The notes under the pieces: model-generated | Told to the model about the DNA's origin: nothing | The model's database searches: none | The model's input: the letters and a program-made list of their open reading frames with translations, nothing else | Made by a program: the position numbers and the translations under genes | Shown here: positions 1 through 8,820 of the stretch, piece by piece | Position numbering within the stretch: the stretch's first letter is position 1 | How the letters are laid out: every line of letters starts with the position of its first letter | From: Litchfieldella rifensis | GTDB lineage: Bacteria; Pseudomonadota; Gammaproteobacteria; Pseudomonadales; Halomonadaceae | Reading direction: 5' to 3' | Assembly: GCF_042646605.1 (NCBI RefSeq) | Contig: NZ_JBHRUG010000050.1 | Span: 1-64,000 of the forward strand | Length of the DNA stretch: 64,000 nt

Positions 1-1174
1 GGCGACGCCGCGCGCGTGGGCTGCGACTACAAGCAGCTCGACCGGGACGTCATCGCCGGCGACCGGCTGCTGCTCGACGACGGCCGCCTGGTGCTCGAGG
101 TCGAACGCGTCGCCGCCCCCGAGGTCCACACCCGCGTGGTGGTCGGCGGCAGGCTGTCCAACAACAAGGGCATCAACAAGCAGGGCGGCGGGCTCTCCGC
201 CGCGGCGCTCACCGACAAGGACAAGGCCGACCTGCAGACCGCCATCGACATCGGCGTCGACTACCTGGCGGTGTCCTTCCCGCGCTCGGCCGCCGACATG
301 CAGGAGGCGCGCGCNNNNNNNNNNNNNNNNNNNNNNNNNNNNNNNNNNNNNNNNNNNNNNNNNNNNNNNNNNNNNNNNNNNNNNNNNNNNNNNNNNNNNN
401 NNNNNNNNNNNNNNNNNNNNNNNNNNNNNNNNNNNNNNNNNNNNNNNNNNNNNNNNNNNNNNNNNNNNNNNNNNNNNNNNNNNNNNNNNNNNNNNNNNNN
501 NNNNNNNNNNNNNNNNNNNNNNNNNNNNNNNNNNNNNNNNNNNNNNNNNCACGCTGAACCGCGCGGTGATCACCGCCACCCAGATGATGGAGTCGATGAT
601 CAGCGCCCCGCTGCCAACCCGCGCCGAGGTGTTCGACGTCGCCAACGCGGTGCTCGACGGCACCGACGCGGTGATGCTTTCCGCCGAGACCGCCGCCGGC
701 GACTACCCGGTGGAGACCATCGAGGCCATGCACCGCCTGTGCCTGGGCGCCGAGCGCGAGCGCATCGCCCAGGAGTCCGGCCACCGCATCCACGAGGGCT
801 TCTCGCAGGTCGACGAGACGGTGGCGCTGTCGGCGATGTACGCCGCCAACCACCTCACCGGCGTGGCCGCCATCGCCTGCATGACCGCCACCGGCTACAC
901 GCCGCTGATCGCCTCGCGGATCCGCTCGGGGCTGCCGATCGTCGGCCTCGCCCACAGCCCCATCGCCCAGCGGCGCATGGCGCTGTACCGCGGCGTGGTG
1001 TCGCTGGCCTTCGATACCAGCGAGATGGCGCCCGGCGAACTCGACGCCCAGGCCATGGCGATCCTCCAGGAGCGCGGCATCACCGTCGCCGGCGACCTGA
1101 TGATCCTCACCCGCGGCGATCACATGAACGCCCACGGCGGCACCAATACGTTGAAGATTCTCGAGGTGCAATAG
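1..1174 (+). CDS. pyk: pyruvate kinase, 5' end outside the window and broken by an N gap
   Basis: Pyruvate kinase transfers phosphate from phosphoenolpyruvate to ADP, the last step of lower glycolysis in the cytoplasm. The start lies upstream of the window. Before the gap the frame reads through the B-domain region and VDYLAVSFPR; after it comes the family signature ITATQMMESM and then DVANAVLDGTDAVMLSAET, both typical of PykA-type enzymes, and the C-terminal domain ends at the TAG at 1172-1174. The N run at 315-549 hides the substrate and metal-binding segment. The frame before the gap differs from the frame after it, and 235 N is not the length that joins them, so the gap size is an estimate and not evidence of a frameshift. 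Five bases separate it from mgsA, which suggests co-transcription. Confidence 0.95.
   Translation, partial: ATPRAWAATTSSSTGTSSPATGCCSTTAAWCSRSNASPPPRSTPAWWSAAGCPTTRASTSRAAGSPPRRSPTRTRPTCRPPSTSASTTWRCPSRARPPTCRRRAXXXXXXXXXXXXXXXXXXXXXXXXXXXXXXXXXXXXXXXXXXXXXXXXXXXXXXXXXXXXXXXXXXXXXXXXXXXXXXXTLNRAVITATQMMESMISAPLPTRAEVFDVANAVLDGTDAVMLSAETAAGDYPVETIEAMHRLCLGAERERIAQESGHRIHEGFSQVDETVALSAMYAANHLTGVAAIACMTATGYTPLIASRIRSGLPIVGLAHSPIAQRRMALYRGVVSLAFDTSEMAPGELDAQAMAILQERGITVAGDLMILTRGDHMNAHGGTNTLKILEVQ
315..549. other. assembly gap (235 N) inside pyk
   Basis: A run of N replaces the middle of pyk. Joining the two coding halves in one frame needs a gap length divisible by three, which 235 is not. From memory of PykA proteins about 65-70 residues are missing. 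Confidence 0.99.
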
Positions 1175-1179
1175 GCATC

Positions 1180-1668
1180 ATGGCCACCGACAACACCGAC
1201 AATCGGCCACGGCAACAAACTCAGCGAACCCTGCCGGCGCGCAAGCGTATCGCCCTGATTGCGCACGACGGCAAGAAGGATGAGTTGCTGGTCTGGACCA
1301 AGCGTTGGCAAGACACCCTGGCCAGCCACCAGCTCGTCGGCACCGGTACCACCGCGCGCCGGATCACCCATGAGCTGGGGCTGGAGGTCGAAGGCCTGAT
1401 GAGCGGTCCGCTAGGGGGCGATCAGCAGATCGGCGCCCGCATCACCGAGCAACGTCTCGATCTGCTGATCTTCTTCTGGGACCCCTTCGCGCCTCAGCCT
1501 CACGATCCCGACGTCAAGGCCCTGCTGCGCCTGGCGGCGCTGTGGAACATCCCGGTGGCCTGCAATGCCGCCAGCGCCGACTTCATGATCAGTTCGCCCT
1601 ATGTGGCCGAGGACTTCGATGTAGGAATTCCCGACGCCGGCGGCTGGATCGCCGAGCGGATCGGCTGA
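1180..1668 (+). CDS. mgsA: methylglyoxal synthase
   Basis: Converts dihydroxyacetone phosphate to methylglyoxal and phosphate, a bypass of lower glycolysis used when phosphorylated sugars accumulate. The 162-aa product is near the usual 150-aa length with a longer, polar N-terminus. It carries KRIALIAHDGKKDEL, the phosphate-binding GTGTTA stretch, SGPLGGDQQIGARI and LDLLIFFWDP, all hallmarks of the MgsA fold. The ATG at 1180 is the first start after the pyk stop, five bases away. Pairing with pyruvate kinase puts two fates of triose phosphate in one transcript, which is an inference from spacing. Confidence 0.95.
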   Translation: MATDNTDNRPRQQTQRTLPARKRIALIAHDGKKDELLVWTKRWQDTLASHQLVGTGTTARRITHELGLEVEGLMSGPLGGDQQIGARITEQRLDLLIFFWDPFAPQPHDPDVKALLRLAALWNIPVACNAASADFMISSPYVAEDFDVGIPDAGGWIAERIG

Positions 1669-1680
1669 CAACCAACCCCA

Positions 1681-1772
1681 TCGCGATCACGATCGCTCCT
1701 ACGAAACCCGGTACTACGCATGGGCAAAGGTAGGAGCGGCTTTAGCCGCGATCCGGTCGTCAGGCCGGCTTA
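1681..1772. repeat. REP/BIME-like inverted pair, locus 1 first pair
   Basis: Two REP-like units face each other. The left unit (1681-1702) ends in GATCGCTCCTAC and the right unit (1730-1772) begins GTAGGAGCGGCTTTAGCCGC and continues into a GC-rich imperfect palindrome around CCGGTCGTCAGGCCGG. Each unit can fold on itself. Similar units occur at 1860-1972 and 27899-28242. Confidence 0.75.
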
Positions 1773-1859
1773 GTGGCCAGTACCTCCACGACAGGCGATC
1801 AGTGAATCCTGCCGGCGGCAGTGGCGATCGGGCATGGCCTGGGTGGCATCACCCACCCC

Positions 1860-1972
1860 ATCGCGACTGAAGTCGCTCCTACGAAACCCACCCTGGCCAC
1901 CCTCTGCGCAGGGTGAGCTACGCCACCGCGGCAAAGGTAGAAGCGGCTTCAGCCGGACGGCGTTCCGACGAT
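1860..1972. repeat. REP/BIME-like inverted pair, locus 1 second pair
   Basis: The left unit 1860-1882 (GCGACTGAAGTCGCTCCTAC) and the right unit 1937-1972 (GTAGAAGCGGCTTCAGCC, then GACGGCGTTCCGACGAT) enclose a spacer with the small palindrome CTCTGCGCAGGG. The reverse complement of the pair plus spacer resembles 28106-28242, so this is a composite element present twice. Together with 1681-1772 it fills the 312-bp gap between mgsA and the DUF3141 gene; no gene is seen there. Confidence 0.75.
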
Positions 1973-1980
1973 GTGCCTGG

Positions 1981-4329
1981 TCAGGACCCTGAAGAGGGAC
2001 CGCGCTTCGCACTGCGCCGAGTCCGCGTTCCTTTCGGCTTGGGCTGCGACGTCGACTTTGTCTTCGTATCCGCTGGCGTTTCCGCAGCCGCCGGCTTGAT
2101 CGGGTCGACAGACTCGACAGGCGCTTCTCCCTGAGGCGCTGGCGGGCGTGCCCGGTCGAAGGCGGCCTTGACCACTGCCAGGCGCTCGCGGGAATGTTCA
2201 CTCAGCGGCCCGCTGGCGTCCAGCACATGTTCCATATGCGCCAGATGCTCGTCGATCCGGGAGTTGCTCTCCCCTTCGAGCAAGACCGGCAGCGCCTCGA
2301 GGGCTGCCTGACGGTCCAGCTTGAGAATGAAGAACTGCTCCCTCACCAGGGCCTTGAAGGCTGCCAGATCGATCTCTGGCTCGAGTTCGGCGCGGGTCGC
2401 CCTCAGGCGCTGGAAGTTACGTTCATCGGTTGACGGTGCTCCGGCCAGCACGTAGATCAGGGCCCGCATCAGCGCCTCGTGGTAACTGCCCTTGTCGATC
2501 CGGGCACGGAGCTCCGCCTTGCGCTTCTCGACGAACCGGCGGTGCTCGGGTTCGATGCCGGGGCGCCGTTGCAACGGCTCGCCCCCGGCCCCCAGGCCCG
2601 CCATGGTCTGCAGCCAGGGTTGTCCATAGACATCGAGGAACACCCGTTCGGTAAGCCGGTCACGGACATCGCGATAGGCATTGAGCGAGTGCTCGACCTG
2701 ATGCGAGGCGATCCCTTCCAGCACCCGCCAGGGGTTGTCCTCCGCCGCCGTATGCCGGTCGGCCTTGATCCAATCGGCCACCACCGGCACCGGCACCATC
2801 AACGGGTTGCGATCGGAAAACAGCTTGTAGGCCAGACGGATGGGGTGCAGGCGACGAATCCAGCGCGCCGCGGATGGCGTCATGATGGCCTGCATCCAGG
2901 GCTGCACCAGCATCTGGTAAAGTCCCAGATTGATGTCCGACACCCTTTCCACGGTGGCGAAACGCCGGTCGTCCTCTTCGCTGGGCTTGACGATTTCGTC
3001 CAGGTCACTCAGGTCGCGGGGCGTGAATTCCAGCAAATAATCGCCATCGATATGGGCCGCCTCGGCCCCGCGCTGCGCGGTTTCCGTTACCGTGGTCTCG
3101 TAGAGGCCCGGTGGCAGCACGTCGATGTAGTCCATGTTGGCGGTGAACTCGGCATGCTCCTTGCGCGAGACACTGCCCGAGACGAAGATGCCCAGGTGGC
3201 CGGTAGAGTCGTGTACGCAGTAGACGATGGTCTGCTCGTTGGCCTGGATATCGTCGACATCGGCATACAGGTCACGCACCCATCCCAGCGCCTGTGGAGG
3301 CGGCGTGATGTCATCGCCTCGTGAGCAGAACACCACGATCGGCGAGCAAATATTGCGCAGGTCGATGCGTCGCCCATCCCGGGTGTTGATCCTGGCCGTG
3401 CTCAAGCGGTTGCCAATAAACAGATTCTCGACGATGTACTGGATCTCTTCGGCCCCCAGCACCACATGGCCGCCCCACCAGCGTTCGAACTGCAGATAGC
3501 GCTCGGCTTCACTGTCGATGTTGGCGAACAGGCGATACTGCTTGGTCCACAGCGTGTTGGCGGGATTGAGCTTCTCGAAATTCTGCACCAGCCAGGCGCC
3601 GTCGAAGTGACCGGCGCCGAGGTCGCCGGCGAATGCCGTCATCCAGCTACCGCCCACCATCCCGCCGGTATAGCGCATGGGCGCCTTGCCTCGCTCGCCG
3701 GCCCAATAGGAGAGTGGCGCTCCGGCAATCAGGATGGGGCCGAAACAGTCGGGTTCCAGCGCCGCCGCCATCATGATCTGCCAACCGGCCTGGCAGTTGC
3801 CGACCACCATGGGCTTCTCGACGGTATCGGGGTGACGCGCGATCACTTCACGCAGGAAGTCGATTTCGGCATCGGCCACGTCCTCCACCGTCTGTCCCGG
3901 GACAGGAAACGGCAGAAAACCGATGAAATAGCAGGGATGGCCGGCACGCAGCGCCACGCCGAGCTCGCTGTCGGGCTTGAAGCCGCCGATGCCGGGCCCA
4001 TGGCCGGCACGTGGATCGACGACCACGAACGGTCGCATGTCGGGATCGATCTCGACTCCGTCGGGCGGCAGGATGCGCAGCAATTCGTAGTTGACCGGGC
4101 GTGGCAAATCACGCCCATCCTTCAATACCTCGGTCTCGAAACCCAGTACATTGGGTTTGGTCTGCTCCATATGTTCGAGATACTGGTTGCCACGCACACG
4201 CATGACATCGAGGTAGAGCACGCTGCGCTCGATGCTGTCACGCCAGTAGTCGAGGGTGGCACGGCCGACTCCCAGCGGATCGAAAAGCGCCAATGCCGAA
4301 GTCGCGAGGTTGGTATAGGCCGGCAACAT
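1981..4329 (-). CDS. DUF3141-family alpha/beta hydrolase, PhaC-like
   Basis: A 782-aa protein of the DUF3141 family, whose members resemble polyhydroxyalkanoate synthases but have no settled function. An alpha/beta hydrolase core occupies about residues 80-390. The segment VVGNCQAGWQIMMAA, near residue 180, matches the nucleophile elbow of PhaC enzymes, with Cys as candidate nucleophile. Further candidate triad residues follow around FCSRGDDITPPPQ and YCVHDSTGHLG. A long helical C-terminal region ends in a Lys/Arg/Pro/Ser-rich basic tail. It has no obvious operon partner; pycB ends 87 bp upstream on the same strand. I infer hydrolase or acyltransferase activity; the substrate is unknown. Confidence 0.85.
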   Translation of the reverse strand: MLPAYTNLATSALALFDPLGVGRATLDYWRDSIERSVLYLDVMRVRGNQYLEHMEQTKPNVLGFETEVLKDGRDLPRPVNYELLRILPPDGVEIDPDMRPFVVVDPRAGHGPGIGGFKPDSELGVALRAGHPCYFIGFLPFPVPGQTVEDVADAEIDFLREVIARHPDTVEKPMVVGNCQAGWQIMMAAALEPDCFGPILIAGAPLSYWAGERGKAPMRYTGGMVGGSWMTAFAGDLGAGHFDGAWLVQNFEKLNPANTLWTKQYRLFANIDSEAERYLQFERWWGGHVVLGAEEIQYIVENLFIGNRLSTARINTRDGRRIDLRNICSPIVVFCSRGDDITPPPQALGWVRDLYADVDDIQANEQTIVYCVHDSTGHLGIFVSGSVSRKEHAEFTANMDYIDVLPPGLYETTVTETAQRGAEAAHIDGDYLLEFTPRDLSDLDEIVKPSEEDDRRFATVERVSDINLGLYQMLVQPWMQAIMTPSAARWIRRLHPIRLAYKLFSDRNPLMVPVPVVADWIKADRHTAAEDNPWRVLEGIASHQVEHSLNAYRDVRDRLTERVFLDVYGQPWLQTMAGLGAGGEPLQRRPGIEPEHRRFVEKRKAELRARIDKGSYHEALMRALIYVLAGAPSTDERNFQRLRATRAELEPEIDLAAFKALVREQFFILKLDRQAALEALPVLLEGESNSRIDEHLAHMEHVLDASGPLSEHSRERLAVVKAAFDRARPPAPQGEAPVESVDPIKPAAAETPADTKTKSTSQPKPKGTRTRRSAKRGPSSGS

Positions 4330-4416
4330 AGAAGACTCCCTTGAGCAGTTTGCTGCACCGCAATGCAGGATAGCGCGAAACCTTGACAGTTGTCATGGGC
4401 GACCACGCGATATCCC

Positions 4417-6234
4417 TTAGTCGTCCGCTTCGATCTCGATCAATACCTCACCCGGCATGACACGGTCACCGCGTGCGACGTGCACGGCAGCGATCCGCCC
4501 CCGCTCGCGAGCATGAACCTCGGTTTCCATCTTCATGGCCTCGCTGATCAGGACTGTTTGACCGGCCTCGACGCTATCGCCCACAGCCACCAGCACGTCG
4601 ACGATGGTACCCGGCATCGCGGTGGTGACATGCCCGGTCGAGGTCGCACGCGCACGCTCAGGCGCTTTCGTCGCCAGGTAGTTGTCACGCGGTTCGAAGA
4701 CCACCGCTTCCGGCATGCCGTCCAGGGTCAGATAAACCTGCCGTTTGCCACCGCTGTCACGCCCTACCCCGGTGATCTGCACTTCATAGGACTCACCATG
4801 CACGTCGATGACGAATTCGGTCGGCGTACCTTCGGTAGCCGGACGGCCGGAGTCGCGCGACTCGAGCAGCGGTTCGGGAGACAGGGTGCCGTCACGGCGT
4901 GCACGCAGAAAGTCACGCGCGATATCGGGGAACATCGCGAAGGTCAGCACGTCTTCTTCGCACTCCGCCAGATCGCCGATCTCAGCGGTACAGTGCGGCA
5001 TTTCCGGCGCCAGCCGATCCGCCGGACGGCCATCTTCGACGGGTTGATCGCCGATGGCCAAACGGTGTATACCTTCGTCCACCGGGGCGGGTGGCTGCCC
5101 ATACCCGCCCAGCAGGTAGCGCTTGACCTCATTGGTGATCGCCTTGTAACGCTCACCGGTGAGAACGTTCATCACCGCCTGCGTCCCGACAATCTGCGAG
5201 GTCGGGGTCACCAGCGGCGGGTAACCCAATTCGGCGCGTACCCGGGGAATCTCGTCGAAGACCTCGCGCATCCGCGACAGCGCATTCTGCTCCTTCAACT
5301 GATTGGCAAGGTTGGACATCATCCCGCCGGGCACCTGGCTCAACTGCACGGACACGTCCTCGCGCGTGTATTCACTCTCGAAGGCCGCATATTTCTTGCG
5401 CACTTCACGCAGGCGGTCGCCCACCGAGGCGATCGTTTCCAGGTCGAGGCCAGTATCGTAGGGCGTGCCCTTGAACGCTGCGACCATGACTTCGCTGGCC
5501 GGGTGGCTGGTGCCACCGGCGAAGGCCGAGTTGCAAGTATCGAGATGCCGACACCCGGCTTCCACGGCCTTGAGGTGACATTGCGACGCCAATCCCGAAG
5601 TGGCATGGGTATGCAAATGCACGGGAACAGCCACGGCGTCGACCAGGGCACTCACCAGCTCGAAGGTGGTGTAGGGAGTCAAGAGTCCGGCCATGTCCTT
5701 GATGGCGATGGAGTCGGCCCCCATCGCGACCAGCCGCCGGGCATCGGCGACATACATGTCGAGGGTATGAACGGGGCTCACGGTGTAGCACAGCGCACCC
5801 TGGGCATGCTTGCCATTGGCCTTGACGGCAGCGATGGCGGCTTCCAGGTTGCGCAGGTCGTTGAGCGCATCGAAGACGCGAAAGATATCGATGCCCCCCT
5901 CGGCGGCCCTGGTGACGAAACGCTCGACCACATCGTCGGCGTGGTGACGGTAACCGACCAGGTTCTGGCCACGCAGCAACATCTGTAGCGGCGTCTTCGG
6001 CATTGCCGCCTTGAGTGCCTTGAGTCGTGCCCAGGGATCCTCCTTGAGAAAGCGCACACAGGCATCGAAGGTCGCGCCGCCCCACATTTCCAGGGCATGG
6101 AAGCCGATGGCATCGAGCGACTCGCAGACCGGCAGCATATCGTCGGTACGCAGGCGAGTGGCAATCAGCGACTGGTGACCATCGCGCAGCACCACCTCGG
6201 TCAGATGCACGCGAGAAACGGACGAATCGGACAT
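4417..6234 (-). CDS. pycB: pyruvate carboxylase subunit B (oxaloacetate decarboxylase alpha-like)
   Basis: Biotin-carrying carboxyltransferase of a two-subunit pyruvate carboxylase, which makes oxaloacetate from pyruvate to refill the TCA cycle. The 605-aa product has the HMGL-like catalytic barrel (LTEVVLRDGHQSL near the start, metal-binding HLHTHATSG), the conserved carboxylase domain in the middle, and a C-terminal biotinyl domain with EAMKMET, biotinylated Lys near residue 568. Databases often call this family oxaloacetate decarboxylase alpha subunit, but the membrane beta and gamma subunits are absent and a biotin carboxylase lies directly upstream, so pyruvate carboxylase is the better reading. 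AAGGA lies seven bases before the ATG at 6234; an ATG at 6237 is also possible. Confidence 0.9.
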   Translation of the reverse strand: MSDSSVSRVHLTEVVLRDGHQSLIATRLRTDDMLPVCESLDAIGFHALEMWGGATFDACVRFLKEDPWARLKALKAAMPKTPLQMLLRGQNLVGYRHHADDVVERFVTRAAEGGIDIFRVFDALNDLRNLEAAIAAVKANGKHAQGALCYTVSPVHTLDMYVADARRLVAMGADSIAIKDMAGLLTPYTTFELVSALVDAVAVPVHLHTHATSGLASQCHLKAVEAGCRHLDTCNSAFAGGTSHPASEVMVAAFKGTPYDTGLDLETIASVGDRLREVRKKYAAFESEYTREDVSVQLSQVPGGMMSNLANQLKEQNALSRMREVFDEIPRVRAELGYPPLVTPTSQIVGTQAVMNVLTGERYKAITNEVKRYLLGGYGQPPAPVDEGIHRLAIGDQPVEDGRPADRLAPEMPHCTAEIGDLAECEEDVLTFAMFPDIARDFLRARRDGTLSPEPLLESRDSGRPATEGTPTEFVIDVHGESYEVQITGVGRDSGGKRQVYLTLDGMPEAVVFEPRDNYLATKAPERARATSTGHVTTAMPGTIVDVLVAVGDSVEAGQTVLISEAMKMETEVHARERGRIAAVHVARGDRVMPGEVLIEIEADD

Positions 6235-6244
6235 CATGGGTTCC

Positions 6245-7660
6245 TTACAATCCAGCATGGGCGGCGATCGCGGCCGCAATGACCAACGCCACTTCCTCGG
6301 GGTTGCGCTTCACCGAATAGTTCAATAGCTCGGGGTGTGCCGTCAGAAACCCGGTGTCGAAGTCACCGCGGCGAAAGTCGGGGTGGCGCAATATCGCCTC
6401 GAACAGCGGCGCATTGGTCTTGATCCCTTGAAGACGCATGTCGTTGAGGGCGCGGATGCCCCGGTTCAGGGTTTCGTCCCAGGTCATGCCCCACACGATC
6501 AGCTTGAGACACAGCGTGCCGAAGTACGGTGGAATCTGGTAGCCGGTATAGATTGCCGTATCGGTGCGAACCCCGGGACCACCGGGCGCATAGTAACGCG
6601 TGATGCGGCCGAACGAAGGCAGGAAGTCGTTGCGCGGGTCCTCGGCATTGATGCGGAACTCGAGCGCATAGCCGTGATGGCGGATGTCTTCCTGGCGGAA
6701 CGAGAGCTTATGGCCAGCAGCGATGCGAATCTGTTCACGCACGATATCGACCCCCGTCACGGCTTCGGTCACGGTATGCTCGACCTGGATGCGCGAGTTC
6801 ATCTCCATGAAATAGATCTCGTTACCACGCACCAGGAACTCGACGGTACCGGCATTCTCGTAGCCCGCCACTTGCGCCGCTCGTACCGCCAGGGTGCCGA
6901 CATAGGCACGCTGCTCGGGGGTCAGGCGAGGACAGGGGGCGATTTCCAGCAGTTTGCGAGTGTGCCGCTGGATGGAGCAGTCGCGCTCGAACAGGTGAAT
7001 CACCCCGCCATGACGGTCGGCGAGCACTTGTACCTCGATATGCTGGGCATCGACGATACATTTCTCGAGGAACACCGCTTCGGAACCGAAGGCGTTGTTG
7101 GCCTCGGCGATCACCCGCTGCCAGGCGTGACGCAGTTGCGCCGGCGACTCGCAGCGACGGATGCCACGACCACCGCCGCCGGTCGAGGGCTTCAACATCA
7201 CGGGATAACCGATATCCTCGGCCTGGATCAGGGCCTCTTCACAACTGCTCAGCTCAACCAGCCCTCCGAGGGTGACGGGAACTCCGGCCTCGCGCATAAG
7301 CCGCTTCGAGGTGATCTTGTCGGTCATGCGTGCGATCACCTTGGCGTCGGGGCCGATGAAAGCGATCCCGGCCTCGGCACACAATGCAGCAAATTCGGCG
7401 CTCTCGGCCAGAAAGCCATAACCGGGGTGCACGGCATCGCAGCCGGTTTCTCGCGCCAGGTCCACCAGGCGACGGGCGTCCAGGTAACCGGCCAGGGGAT
7501 CGTCACCGATGAAATAGGCCTCGTCGGCGCGCTTGACATGCAGTGCGAAACGATCCGGCTCGGTGTATATGGCCACCGAGCGAATGCCTATCTCGGCACA
7601 AGCGCGCTCGATGCGGACGGCAATCTCACCACGGTTGGCAATCAACAATTTGCGGAACAC
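6245..7660 (-). CDS. pycA: pyruvate carboxylase subunit A (biotin carboxylase)
   Basis: ATP-grasp biotin carboxylase of 471 aa that carboxylates the biotin carried by PycB. It has the N-terminal biotin carboxylase fold (KLLIANRGEIAVRI), the ATP-binding glycine loop KPSTGGGGRGIRR near residue 160, and the catalytic EMNSRIQVEHTVTE near residue 290. Divergence from accC in this same window (34886) and the partner pycB ten bases downstream argue against a role in acetyl-CoA carboxylase. It is transcribed away from the LysR gene at 7738, sharing a 77-bp control region with a perfect inverted repeat. Confidence 0.92.
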   Translation of the reverse strand: MFRKLLIANRGEIAVRIERACAEIGIRSVAIYTEPDRFALHVKRADEAYFIGDDPLAGYLDARRLVDLARETGCDAVHPGYGFLAESAEFAALCAEAGIAFIGPDAKVIARMTDKITSKRLMREAGVPVTLGGLVELSSCEEALIQAEDIGYPVMLKPSTGGGGRGIRRCESPAQLRHAWQRVIAEANNAFGSEAVFLEKCIVDAQHIEVQVLADRHGGVIHLFERDCSIQRHTRKLLEIAPCPRLTPEQRAYVGTLAVRAAQVAGYENAGTVEFLVRGNEIYFMEMNSRIQVEHTVTEAVTGVDIVREQIRIAAGHKLSFRQEDIRHHGYALEFRINAEDPRNDFLPSFGRITRYYAPGGPGVRTDTAIYTGYQIPPYFGTLCLKLIVWGMTWDETLNRGIRALNDMRLQGIKTNAPLFEAILRHPDFRRGDFDTGFLTAHPELLNYSVKRNPEEVALVIAAAIAAHAGL

Positions 7661-7703
7661 GTTCAGCCTCCGTAATAGTCAAAGCGTCATTTTTTTGCCA
7701 ACC

Positions 7704-7721
7704 TATAAGGGTGACCTTATA
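7704..7721. promoter_or_regulatory. candidate LysR operator between pycA and pycR
   Basis: A perfect inverted repeat TATAAGG-GTGA-CCTTATA sits in the short divergent intergenic region, 17 bp before the LysR start codon. LysR regulators bind dyads of this kind and commonly repress their own gene while controlling the divergent one. Binding is inferred from position and symmetry. Confidence 0.6.
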
Positions 7722-7737
7722 CCTAGCGGAATCCCGG

Positions 7738-8733
7738 ATGTCGCGCCCCAGTCTGCTCAATCGTTTGACCTTTCGTCAGCTCCAGGTCTTCCAGGCCGTG
7801 CACCGCCAGCAGTCCTACTCGCGGGCGGCGGAACAGCTCGGTCTGACGCAGCCGGCCGTCAGCGCCCAGATCCGTCAACTCGAGCAGGCGCTCGAGCAAC
7901 CGCTGTTCAAGTATGCCGGAAAGACGCTGCACGTGCTGCCCGCCGCCGATGCGCTTGCCGCTTCGGTACAGTCCATCTTCGGCCAGGTCTCGAGCCTGCA
8001 GATGGAGCTTTCCGAACTGGCCGGCACCATTCGCGGCGAGCTGAACCTGGCCGCCGTGTCCACCGCTCAGTATGTGGTGCCGCATATCCTGGCCCGCTTT
8101 CGCGCCCGCTACCCCGAGGTGCAGATCCGTCTGCGTGTTTGCAACCGCAGCCAGGCGCTGGAGCGCCTGGCCGAACGTCGCGACGACCTGGTCATCATGG
8201 GCATGGTACCCGAGGATGCCAACCTCGCCTTCATGCCGATTCTCGACAACGAGATGATCCCGGTCGTGTGGCCGGGGCATCCGCTGCTGACCGCCTCGTC
8301 ACCGACACTGGAAGACTTCGCCCGGCATTACGTGCTGATGCGCGAGCCGGGTTCGGGGACACGAACCGCATTCGAAGAATTCGCAGCACGCGAACGGGTA
8401 TCGCTGTTGCACACCATCGAGTTGGGCACCAACGAGGCGATCAAACAGGGGGTCATGGCCCACCTCGGCGTCGCCGTGCTGCCGCGCCTGGCGGTACAGC
8501 TGGAGCTGGCATCCGGACTGCTGGCCTCGCCGACCCTGCCCGGCTTTCCGCTCCGGCGTTCCTGGTGCACCGTCTATCCCAAGGATCGCCATCCCTCGCC
8601 GGTGACCGAGCTGTTCCTGCGCTTCGTGCGCGAGCTACTGCCGGAACTCAATGCCCACTTCCGCTCGCCACTGGAGCCGATGCCCGGGCATGGAGTGGTC
8701 TGTCTGCCCTTGTCTGCCACCCACGACGGCTGA
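7738..8733 (+). CDS. pycR: LysR-family regulator, probable PycR
   Basis: A 331-aa LysR-type regulator with the N-terminal winged helix (LTFRQLQVFQAVHRQQSYS, then AAEQLGLTQPAVSAQIRQLE) and a C-terminal periplasmic-binding-like effector domain from about residue 95. It is divergent from pycAB, the arrangement known for pycR-pycA in Pseudomonas, so control of pyruvate carboxylase is likely. The ATG at 7738 is chosen because the protein then begins a few residues before the helix-turn-helix, as is usual; the frame upstream overlaps pycA antisense and is not coding. Confidence 0.85.
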   Translation: MSRPSLLNRLTFRQLQVFQAVHRQQSYSRAAEQLGLTQPAVSAQIRQLEQALEQPLFKYAGKTLHVLPAADALAASVQSIFGQVSSLQMELSELAGTIRGELNLAAVSTAQYVVPHILARFRARYPEVQIRLRVCNRSQALERLAERRDDLVIMGMVPEDANLAFMPILDNEMIPVVWPGHPLLTASSPTLEDFARHYVLMREPGSGTRTAFEEFAARERVSLLHTIELGTNEAIKQGVMAHLGVAVLPRLAVQLELASGLLASPTLPGFPLRRSWCTVYPKDRHPSPVTELFLRFVRELLPELNAHFRSPLEPMPGHGVVCLPLSATHDG

Positions 8734-8820
8734 TGTGATAGCGTCGATGTGGTAACTTATGCGGCAAAGACACGCCGAGTATGGCAGCCCAAGCCGCCGA
8801 GTAGAGAGTCTCGAATCGAT

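Noticed and set aside
16..1668. Single 550-codon frame through pyk, the N gap and mgsA
   Set aside because: The frame between the gap and 1180 is an Arg/Pro-rich shadow of pyk. Only the first part (pyk) and the last 162 codons (mgsA) are real, in the same frame by chance.
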